Source of the DNA: Desulfovibrio sp.
Lineage (GTDB): Bacteria; Desulfobacterota; Desulfovibrionia; Desulfovibrionales; Desulfovibrionaceae
DNA: 42,893 nt
Reading direction: 5' to 3'
Assembly: GCA_017528345.1 (NCBI GenBank)
Contig: JAFXOX010000037.1
Span: forward strand, 1 to 42,893
The notes under the pieces: model-generated
Database searches by the model: none
What the model was told of the DNA's origin: nothing
Seen by the model: only the letters and a program-made list of their open reading frames with translations
Translations under genes and position numbers: made by a program
In this document: piece by piece, positions 26,628-33,983 of the stretch
Layout of the letters: each line of letters opens with the position of its first letter
How positions within the stretch are numbered: the first letter of the stretch is position 1

Positions 26628-28877
26628 TCAGCCTTGGCCGGCGCTCTGATCCGCATTCGGCGTATTGATGTTGACAGTCTTGTAGTCATTAGAACGCATT
26701 TTGGCAAGGCAGTCAATAAAGGACGCACAGTCGACAATCATACCGCTTGTCCAGTCATAATAGCGGGGATAGAGCAAAAGCGTTGCGGCCACAAGATGAT
26801 CGAGGCTAGGGAGAGGATGCCTGCGGGGGAAACGGCAGCGATCAGAGGTCAGACCATAGCCGGCATAGAACGGGCCGCCGTAGGTTGTGACGGGAATACC
26901 GCGTAAAAGGGCTTCAAAGCCCGTAAGCGAGGTTAAGGTATGGACCTCCTGGCAGAGAGACAAGACCTTTTCGATGGGTGCTGTGCGCACAACTGCATCC
27001 GCCAGGTTTGCAAGAATCTCTTCAGACACAGCGCCCTTGCGATTGCCGCTGACCACATCGGGATGTTCTTTATAGATAAGAAAGGCCTTGGGGCGATTGT
27101 TGCGAACGCATTGCAAGAGCTCGGCATTACTGCCAATGCCAAGGCCGCCCAGGCGAACTGAAGCATCATCTTCCACCTGCCCAGGCACAAGGATAATTGA
27201 GCGATCACTGGGAAGTGTTGGCAGGTCATTATCGCCGCCGACATTATATTTGCTGATCCCCCGCGCCACAAGCTCTGCTCTCAGCCGCCTAGCTAAGGCC
27301 AGTTCCTCTTCTGTGCGCTCCTCAGCGAGCAAGGCCTCCAGGCGACTTGGACGGTTGGGATCATAGTAGATACCGAGATCATCGAGAACAAGGGAGCCTG
27401 GCCTGAAAAAATTGGAGCCAAGACCCACTGAACGCAAAAACCCATCTTCCATGTAGCGCAGGGGAACACCATATTCGTCACAGAGCCTGCGACAATAGCC
27501 TTTTTCCTTGGAGGCCCAGACAACGACATCACCGCCTGCGGCATAGGCCGCAAGAACAGCGGGAAAGGCACTGTCGTAAAAACGCACGCTACCGCCTGTT
27601 GACGAGAGGAAGGCTTTGGCATGGGCGTGCTTCCAACGGCGGAAGCCAAGACAGGCGTGAAAACCGCGATTGGCCTCATTCACCTTGCGCTGGGTATTGA
27701 GCAGTTCAAGACAGGAAAAAATGGAACCCTGGCTTTGACTGCCTGGGGCATAATAGCGTGCATAGCGCAGATAGGCTGCGTAGAAGATTTCCTCAAGAGT
27801 GCGTTTGCGTGTACGGCGCGGACAGCTGAGCCAGTCATGGGTCAAGCCCCAGCCGGCGTAAAAGGGAAGACCAAAGCATTGCACAGTCTTGCCAAGGAGA
27901 AGCGCCTCAAAGCCCATTTGGCTTGTGACCGTATACACCTCATCCACCTGGGAAAGCAAAGAAAATGGCTGGGCATCAAAGGCGATCACATGGACACAGG
28001 CGGGAAGCTTTGCTTGCGTAAAATGCCCCTGCTTACGACCACTTAAGACATCTGGGTGCACCTTAAGATAGATATCGCAGTCCTGGCGGGCCAGGGCACG
28101 CTCAAGCATGAGATCAAAACTTGCTTCTGATGCCTGGCCAAGACGGATACTGAGATCGCCACGTGTCTGATCAAGCACAAGCAGTCGAGGCCGACCTGTA
28201 TCGGCAAGCTTGGGCGCAAGGGGGGCATGGTTGTATTTACTGAGCCCATAGCGAAGAAGCATTGCGAGCGCCCTGCGCGCATCGGGCAAAAACTTGCTAA
28301 AATCCTCCTCTGAGGCCAGGAGCGTTTCCAGATCCGAGGGGCGACTGGCATCGTAATAGATACCGCTTCTGTCAAAGACAAGCGACAGAGGAGACGCCCC
28401 GCGCACCCCAAGATCCAGAGAACGCAGAAAACCGTCCTCTGCGCGGATCACAGGAAGCTTGTGGCGCTCGGCAAAAGCAAGGGCATAGGCAATGCGATGC
28501 TGGTAACGCAAGCCTGCGAGATAGGCCGTTAGGGCTTTCACAAATCCCAGCACAGGGGAGGTGCGCAACTTTTGTCGCAAAAGCGCAAGGAAGCCTGGTC
28601 GTGGCTGTTTTTCCTTCACCCCCCAAAAAATCACGCCAAGACACTGGGGATTGTCTGCCAGGATATGATCCGCCCAAAAACAGGCCGGGAGCCTTGCACA
28701 GTGAGCACCAAGATAGGCATCAAGGCCGCGAATGGCCACGATTCCCGGAGCAAAGCAGGCATACCAGGGGCTTGCCTGAGGGCCCTGCAAGAGAGCGAGC
28801 AGAGCAAGCGGCTTTCTCAGACGCCGGGCAGCCTTATGCGCGCTCTGACGGAGGAGATAGCGAAAAAGACGTGACAT
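26628..28877 (-). CDS. Capsule linker Kdo transferase KpsC (RkpJ/LpsZ family)
   Basis: A 749-aa cytoplasmic enzyme with two tandem Capsule_synth modules, as in E. coli KpsC, where they add the alternating beta-Kdo residues of the capsule linker. The duplicated nucleotide-sugar motifs are easy to see: TSQMGFEALLLGKTVQCFG then FYAGWGLTHDW in the first half, and TSLTGFEALLRGIPVTTYG then FYAGYGLTSDR in the second. Each module also has an EDGFLRS motif. The ATG overlaps the kpsD-like stop by one base (TGATG). Its order kpsE-kpsD-kpsC-PKS-oxoamine synthase-kpsS ties linker synthesis, export and lipid synthesis into one transcript. An ops-like sequence lies inside the gene on the sense strand. Confidence 0.92.
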   Translation of the reverse strand: MSRLFRYLLRQSAHKAARRLRKPLALLALLQGPQASPWYACFAPGIVAIRGLDAYLGAHCARLPACFWADHILADNPQCLGVIFWGVKEKQPRPGFLALLRQKLRTSPVLGFVKALTAYLAGLRYQHRIAYALAFAERHKLPVIRAEDGFLRSLDLGVRGASPLSLVFDRSGIYYDASRPSDLETLLASEEDFSKFLPDARRALAMLLRYGLSKYNHAPLAPKLADTGRPRLLVLDQTRGDLSIRLGQASEASFDLMLERALARQDCDIYLKVHPDVLSGRKQGHFTQAKLPACVHVIAFDAQPFSLLSQVDEVYTVTSQMGFEALLLGKTVQCFGLPFYAGWGLTHDWLSCPRRTRKRTLEEIFYAAYLRYARYYAPGSQSQGSIFSCLELLNTQRKVNEANRGFHACLGFRRWKHAHAKAFLSSTGGSVRFYDSAFPAVLAAYAAGGDVVVWASKEKGYCRRLCDEYGVPLRYMEDGFLRSVGLGSNFFRPGSLVLDDLGIYYDPNRPSRLEALLAEERTEEELALARRLRAELVARGISKYNVGGDNDLPTLPSDRSIILVPGQVEDDASVRLGGLGIGSNAELLQCVRNNRPKAFLIYKEHPDVVSGNRKGAVSEEILANLADAVVRTAPIEKVLSLCQEVHTLTSLTGFEALLRGIPVTTYGGPFYAGYGLTSDRCRFPRRHPLPSLDHLVAATLLLYPRYYDWTSGMIVDCASFIDCLAKMRSNDYKTVNINTPNADQSAGQG
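27584..27596 (-). promoter_or_regulatory. ops/JUMPstart-like element inside kpsC
   Basis: On the sense strand the sequence GGCGGTAGCGTGC is followed by GTTTTT. It matches, as I recall it, the E. coli ops element of JUMPstart sequences, where RNA polymerase pauses and RfaH is recruited in capsule and LPS operons. It lies within coding sequence (Gly-Gly-Ser-Val-Arg), so it may be chance, but 13 matching bases in a capsule operon in the right direction is notable. Confidence 0.35.
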
Positions 28878-30745
28878 CAGGTCCAGAGAGGAATGAGGAC
28901 TACACCTGCAGAAACCGCAAGCTGGTAGATGATTTGCACGATGTCCTTAATGGCCTGTACAGCCTTGGAATCATACATGGGCATGACCATGAGCTGATCG
29001 CCAGGGGCAATACCAAGACTTGCGACCTTGCCGATTTCGCCATTGGGCTTCATGACAAGCACAGTGCTTTTATTGGCACGATCCGTGAAGCCGCCCGCGC
29101 TTTCCACATAGTCCTTCAGCTTCATCCTGGCGTCATACACCACAGCCTTGGGAATGGCCACTTCACCCACAACCTGGATGACATCGCTCTTCTGGGGGAT
29201 ATAGATCATATCCCCTTCCTCGAGTATGGGATTTTTCAGTTCACCCTTGTGTGAGACCACCACAACGCCATCAGGCTCAATGAGCGAGGCCCGTTTGACA
29301 AAGTCCTGGACAAGGGCTGCTTCCTCAACGCGGATCTTAGCCTCATCCACGGACTGGGAACGGGCAGTGAGCACACTCTTTTCAAGATTGCGCAGCGCAT
29401 CATCAATGGCTTTTTTCTGCTGCATGGCCACGCTGCGCCGTTTCAGGTACAGAGCCTGGCAATTGGCTGTGGCCGGGTCAACACCAACATAGTAGAGAAG
29501 ATCCTTCAGAGTGCAGCCCTTGCGCACGGCGTAGCGCGAAGAGCCTGTAATGGCACCTGCGCAGCCAACCATAATGGTTGAGCCTGGACGATCGGCGTGG
29601 AACTCCACAATATCTTCATCACGCAGGGCAAAGGAGGAAAATTCCTCAAGGGTCATATAGGTGTGGAAGGCGGATTTATTGCGCGTACCACTGACACTGA
29701 CATGGGTTGCACCAGGTTGCGGTTGGGCCATAGTTATGAGATCGCGGCCCCGCTGACCGTTTTTGCCCAAAAATTCAAAACGCGCCTGCTGGCGAATAAG
29801 CCCCATGGCTGAGACGCCGGCTCCACGCTTTGTGACGAGGATGACATCTCCGTCTTCCAACTGCACATCGGGGAGATTGCCGCGCACAAGAAAATCATAG
29901 AGATCAATAGAGGCCACAAGATGACGGCCTCGCTTGACCTCAATGCGACGGTAACTTCCGGAATCAGGCGTTATACCGCCTGCCCGGTCGAGGAAATAGA
30001 GCACGGAGTCCCCTGGACCTCCGGCATAGTGGCCGGGACGCAGAACATTCCCCGTCACAAAAACCGCCACAGGCTGACTTGAAAGCAAATCCACGTAGGC
30101 TTCCACGTTTTCCGTGAAGACTTCCTTGATCTGCCTGTCCACACTGCTCTGCAAGCCGGCATTGGTCACTCCTTCCACACTCAGTGGACCGACTTCGGGA
30201 ATAAAGATATTGCCCTGCTGATCGACCACAACCACACCGTCAAAGGTCACAGCGCCCCACAAGCGCACCATGATACGGTCACCGGGTTTGATCAGGTACT
30301 GATTCTGCATGCCGCTCTGCCAGGTGCCGGCAAAATTGCCAAGAAAAAGATCAGCACCAAAGGGACGCAGCTGATTAATGAGGTCGACATTGTAGGGAGA
30401 CTGAGCCCAGGCCGGCGGTGCTTCAATGGGCACAGGTTCCTTGCGGTTATTGGTAAGGGGACGACGTTGCTCAATCTGCCCCTGAATCTGTGACTGCATG
30501 ATAATATCTTGTCTCGTCAAAGGTCTGGCCATGTCCTTTTGCGGATAGACAGCATCAGGCGAGACATTTTGCTGGGCCTGGATACTCTCCTTCTCATTGG
30601 GTCCGCGCGCTTTTTCCTGTTCCATAACGCCGCTGCCCAAGGCACCGAGCATGGCCTGACGCTGGGCTGTGCTCGCAGCATGGCCGTTGAATGCTCCGAC
30701 CAGGCAAAAGACAATGAGCAAAAATAGGCAGACAAGATGTTTCAT
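28877..30745 (-). CDS. Polysaccharide export protein KpsD/Wza-like
   Basis: An envelope protein (622 aa) of the outer-membrane polysaccharide export family that forms the periplasmic and outer-membrane part of the capsule exit channel. A signal peptide (first ~25 residues, ending near NGHAAS) lacks a lipobox cysteine, as in E. coli KpsD and unlike Wza. The Poly_export domain begins near YLIKPGDRIMVRLWG, and several SLBB-type segments follow (for example VFVTGNVLRPGHYAGG and VQVVGEVAIPKAVV). A coiled-coil-like stretch lies around 440-480, and a hydrophobic segment closes the protein. It is longer than KpsD (about 560 aa). The ATG at 30745 has its Shine-Dalgarno 33 bases away, behind a hairpin. 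Confidence 0.88.
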   Translation of the reverse strand: MKHLVCLFLLIVFCLVGAFNGHAASTAQRQAMLGALGSGVMEQEKARGPNEKESIQAQQNVSPDAVYPQKDMARPLTRQDIIMQSQIQGQIEQRRPLTNNRKEPVPIEAPPAWAQSPYNVDLINQLRPFGADLFLGNFAGTWQSGMQNQYLIKPGDRIMVRLWGAVTFDGVVVVDQQGNIFIPEVGPLSVEGVTNAGLQSSVDRQIKEVFTENVEAYVDLLSSQPVAVFVTGNVLRPGHYAGGPGDSVLYFLDRAGGITPDSGSYRRIEVKRGRHLVASIDLYDFLVRGNLPDVQLEDGDVILVTKRGAGVSAMGLIRQQARFEFLGKNGQRGRDLITMAQPQPGATHVSVSGTRNKSAFHTYMTLEEFSSFALRDEDIVEFHADRPGSTIMVGCAGAITGSSRYAVRKGCTLKDLLYYVGVDPATANCQALYLKRRSVAMQQKKAIDDALRNLEKSVLTARSQSVDEAKIRVEEAALVQDFVKRASLIEPDGVVVVSHKGELKNPILEEGDMIYIPQKSDVIQVVGEVAIPKAVVYDARMKLKDYVESAGGFTDRANKSTVLVMKPNGEIGKVASLGIAPGDQLMVMPMYDSKAVQAIKDIVQIIYQLAVSAGVVLIPLWT

Positions 30746-30783
30746 CTGATTTTTTCAGCGCCAAATCCAAAGGCGCAGCCTCC
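30746..30783 (-). promoter_or_regulatory. Distant Shine-Dalgarno with intervening hairpin before kpsD
   Basis: On the minus strand GGAGG (30779-30783) is followed after 2 bases by the hairpin GCGCC-AAATCCAAA-type-loop-GGCGC (30758-30776, 5 GC pairs, 9-base loop). Twelve A-rich bases then lead to the ATG. Linear spacing is 33 bases; with the stem folded it is 14. No other ribosome site is present. Confidence 0.5.
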
Positions 30784-30803
30784 ATTAGGGTTTGCGCAAA
30801 ATG

Positions 30804-33209
30804 TTAAAAACCGGCGTGCTCGCGCACTGCAGCCACAATGAGGGAAAGCAGCCCCAGCAAAAGCAGGGAGGTCAGCATATAGATAAAGGTGAAAAGCACT
30901 GGTCGCGGATAGAGTGATTCGTCGGCAAGCACCGGGCGCTGGAAGGCCTCCACATACTGGGTTTGTGCATCGGCCCGGACACGTGCGGCCTCAAGGGATG
31001 TCATGGCACTGGTCAGCTGCTTCTGGGCAAATTCCTCTTCAAGGGTCAGAGCTTGGAAACCGCTCAAAAGGTCATTGAGGGATTTGTCATCCTTGATTTT
31101 ACCCGCCAGACGTCGTTTTTCACTGGCAAGCTGCTTGTTCAGAACCTGTAGTCTGTTTTCCAGCTGCCTGACTCGCGGGCTGCTGGGTTTCATAAAGGTC
31201 AGAGCCTCGGATAATTCCGACTGCGTCCTTGCCACATCGCTTTCCAGCTTGTTCACAAGCCCATAGAGCCCTGTGGCCACGGCCTCAGGGTCGAGAATCA
31301 CCGTGCGTTCCCGATACTGATGCATGGCTTCACGCGCTTTACGGATGCGGTCTTCAGCGCGCCGCACTTCCACTTCGGCCTGGACAATGGCATCACGCCT
31401 GGAACGCGTATTCATGGCATTGACCAGCTCTTCACTTCTCGTCAGGATGCCCTGACAGATGGCCAGCGCCATTTCCGGCGTAAAGGCCTTGACCTGGACT
31501 TCGAGGATGCTCGTATCCGGATCATAGGTCACTTCACAGGCCCAATTCCAGAAATCAAGGATTTCATCGTGGGTGGCATTGGCTTCAAGCCGATACCAGA
31601 TATCGTTTTTCCGGTCGGAGTAGTGCTCTCTCAGATGCAGGCTCTGGTCGAGATGGCTGAACATATCATAGGAGAGAATATAGTTGAGCACGATATAGGA
31701 GTCATTCTGGGTCGAAGAGGGAAGGCTGAAAAGCGTGCTAAAGCCCTCAAGACTCTGTGAGGCATTCTGTCCGCGCACGGCGAACTTGGCTTGAGAAATA
31801 TACGCGTGCGAGGCCCAAAAAAGCAGGTAAAAGAAAATAAAGATGCCAGGAACAATGACAAAGAGCAGAATGAGACGACTGCTGAGGCTTTTACGCCACA
31901 GGGCATGGCTCACACCGCTGGCAACACCTTGCCAACTCCCTTTTCTGGGCAGAAAATAATAGTCGGGCAGACGTTCAGGGGCCGAATTTTTCTCAGTTTG
32001 GGCTAGATGAACAGCACGTTTTCCGGCAAACTGCACAACTGGTTTGTCAGTCTGGGAAATGTTGGCCGGAACCTGCGCCTTGGGCGCGGGACTATCCTCC
32101 AGATGTGGCACGTCCAGGGGCATGACGTGCAACAGATCCGGCACACCGAATTCCGCAGGGATCTGTCCGTCTTCGGTCAGCCCCTGCTCGACTTCACCAG
32201 GGCCCGTGCCCGCATAGAGCAGAAAATGCTCCAGGGCACTGATATGCGCTTTCCTGAGCAGGGTGACAACGGCCTGGCTGTCCCAGGGTTGCCCCTGATT
32301 GCGGGAGCCTTGAGCATTTAAGGCTCGCGCCTTGGCCTCAAGATAGGCAATAGTATCGAAGGCATTACACGGATTGATGCCTTCGGCAAAACCATATTTG
32401 CGGTAATGGGTCCAGGGAGAGATTTTAGCTGCTCGCAGACGCCGCAGGATTTCTGCCGCGTAAAGCGGCATATTGTGGCGGATCTGCTCCGCACTGAGCC
32501 CACCGTTTTCAGGCTGCTGAAAAAATTGCAGTGCTTTGAACTGCAGATACTCGCCTTCGCTGAAAAAATCTTTGCCCACACGTTTGGGAAAACTGTGGAC
32601 TTCACCGTCATCGGACCATTGCTCTTCATCAGGCATCTGTCCCGCGCGGCTCAGGGTATAGGTGACAGCACGATGCTCTCTGCCACCTTCCACATCCACC
32701 TGCTGCCAGGGCGGCACCTGAAACGCTTCGGGAACTTCGCCATTGGGGCCAAGAGTTTCGGCAACTTCACCGGGTCCTGTGCCGGCAAATTGCAAGAAGT
32801 GCTCTAAGGCGCTGATATGCAGTCTTTTGAAGGCCAGGGCCACACGCCAGGCATCCCAGGCGCAGCCCACATCTGTTAAGCCTGCGGCATTTAAGGAGCG
32901 TGCTTTGGCAGCAAGATAGCGCAGTGTGGAAAAACGGTTGGAGGGATTAAGACCTTCGCAGGTGCCGTAGTCGCGGTAGTGTGAGAGGGGATTGAGGCCT
33001 GAATTCTTGATGGCCTTGGACATCTGTTGCGCATACTGCGGCATACTGGCGCGGATTTCCTCTGGTGCAAGGCCGCCATTGGCCTTGTCCTGAAAGAACT
33101 GCAAGGCCTTGTAACAACAGTACTCGCGCTCATCAAAAAGGCTCGGGACAAGACGGGCTACCTCCTTGGCAGACCGCACCTTGTGGGGATTCTTTCCAGA
33201 TTCTGGCAT
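30804..33209 (-). CDS. KpsE/Wzz-type capsule export inner-membrane protein with two N-terminal repeats
   Basis: The C-terminal half is a normal polysaccharide co-polymerase/export adaptor. TM helix 1 (about 443-467) is followed by a periplasmic region rich in coiled coil and TM helix 2 (about 770-792), with a short cytoplasmic end. KpsE proteins are usually under 400 aa. Here 440 extra residues precede TM1, including two tandem copies (about 25-163 and 215-357) of a module. Shared landmarks are the YKALQFFQ/FKALQFFQ start, HYRDYGTCEGLNP/HYRKYGFAEGINP, a YLxAKARxLNA helix and LEHFLxxAGTGPGEV. This part is predicted cytoplasmic. It abuts the lipoprotein gene and has GGAG 7 bases before the ATG. 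The role of the modules is unknown. Confidence 0.85.
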   Translation of the reverse strand: MPESGKNPHKVRSAKEVARLVPSLFDEREYCCYKALQFFQDKANGGLAPEEIRASMPQYAQQMSKAIKNSGLNPLSHYRDYGTCEGLNPSNRFSTLRYLAAKARSLNAAGLTDVGCAWDAWRVALAFKRLHISALEHFLQFAGTGPGEVAETLGPNGEVPEAFQVPPWQQVDVEGGREHRAVTYTLSRAGQMPDEEQWSDDGEVHSFPKRVGKDFFSEGEYLQFKALQFFQQPENGGLSAEQIRHNMPLYAAEILRRLRAAKISPWTHYRKYGFAEGINPCNAFDTIAYLEAKARALNAQGSRNQGQPWDSQAVVTLLRKAHISALEHFLLYAGTGPGEVEQGLTEDGQIPAEFGVPDLLHVMPLDVPHLEDSPAPKAQVPANISQTDKPVVQFAGKRAVHLAQTEKNSAPERLPDYYFLPRKGSWQGVASGVSHALWRKSLSSRLILLFVIVPGIFIFFYLLFWASHAYISQAKFAVRGQNASQSLEGFSTLFSLPSSTQNDSYIVLNYILSYDMFSHLDQSLHLREHYSDRKNDIWYRLEANATHDEILDFWNWACEVTYDPDTSILEVQVKAFTPEMALAICQGILTRSEELVNAMNTRSRRDAIVQAEVEVRRAEDRIRKAREAMHQYRERTVILDPEAVATGLYGLVNKLESDVARTQSELSEALTFMKPSSPRVRQLENRLQVLNKQLASEKRRLAGKIKDDKSLNDLLSGFQALTLEEEFAQKQLTSAMTSLEAARVRADAQTQYVEAFQRPVLADESLYPRPVLFTFIYMLTSLLLLGLLSLIVAAVREHAGF

Positions 33210-33569
33210 CTAGAGTGCTCCATCCCCCAAAATATCGGGTGCCAAGACCCAGCCTGAGTTGGCATCCTGGCAGGCTGCCACCCGCGTTCTCTGCGAACCC
33301 TGCACATAGGCCTCACGGCAGGGGAGATCCAGGGCTGAATGGTAACTGCGACCAATGGTGACTGTGGCTGTGCCGTAACGGGTTCCCGTAAAAGTCTGAC
33401 TTGCTCCCTCAAAGCCTGTGCCTATAAAGGTGGCCATGGCCTGTTCAACGGGGAGATTCTGCCGTAACTCGATCTGACTTGTGTTGTTTTGACCGGCATG
33501 GTGGGATTTCGGGGCGCAGGCAGAAAGCAGCGCCACAAGCATAAGCAGCATTGCGGGAATTTTTGGCAT
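33210..33569 (-). CDS. Small envelope lipoprotein at the head of the capsule operon
   Basis: I start at the ATG at 33569 (119 aa). This gives a classic lipoprotein signal, a charged start then a hydrophobic run ending in the lipobox LLSAC, with lipidation expected at that Cys. The frame is open further upstream but that part looks non-coding. The mature C-terminal half has GRSYHSALDLPCREA and RTRVAACQ, two conserved-looking Cys segments reminiscent of small surface-antigen lipoproteins; I do not recognise the family firmly. The stop is immediately followed by the kpsE-like ATG region, so it is the first gene of the capsule train. It may stabilise the outer-membrane end of the exporter. Confidence 0.65.
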   Translation of the reverse strand: MPKIPAMLLMLVALLSACAPKSHHAGQNNTSQIELRQNLPVEQAMATFIGTGFEGASQTFTGTRYGTATVTIGRSYHSALDLPCREAYVQGSQRTRVAACQDANSGWVLAPDILGDGAL

Positions 33570-33983
33570 GGATAACTCGCAAAAAAGTTCACAAGGGCAA
33601 AAAAAAGCCCCCGCACGAAGAAAAAGAAGAGGTAGCAAAGGCCTCAGATGGGCCACGAGCACACAGCTCACATTTTTGCGGCTATTTTGAAGCACTCTGC
33701 AGAAAAAGGCAAGAAATTTTCGCAATTGCCAGTATGAGGGATCTCGGCCACAGGGTAAAGCCTTGTGCAATATCCTTGCCTTTACTCTCCCATCTCCTCC
33801 CCAGAAACACCTATGATCTTCGCCCATACTTGCTTTTGTGGACAACGTTATTCTGCGTTAAAGCAACCTAAAACATAGGACTTCATGAGAACAAGAAACC
33901 TGCTCAGCCATAACCAAAAGCATTGTCAAAACTGAGGGATCTGATACAAGGGGGACAAATTTTCGAACACATGGGAGGAGATT
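33570..33983. other. Divergent intergenic region, capsule operon versus reductase gene
   Basis: No gene is supported in these ~410 bases. They must hold the promoters of the leftward capsule train and of the rightward reductase. The best minus-strand candidate is annotated separately; on the plus strand only a weak TTGTCA near 33923 is seen. No JUMPstart/ops match was found here. Confidence 0.5.
33684..33712 (-). promoter_or_regulatory. Candidate promoter of the capsule operon
   Basis: On the minus strand TTGCCT (33707-33712) and CAAAAT (33684-33689) are 17 bases apart, about 115 bases before the lipoprotein ATG. Both boxes match the sigma-70 consensus in only four positions. It is the best pair I can find in the region. 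Confidence 0.33.
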
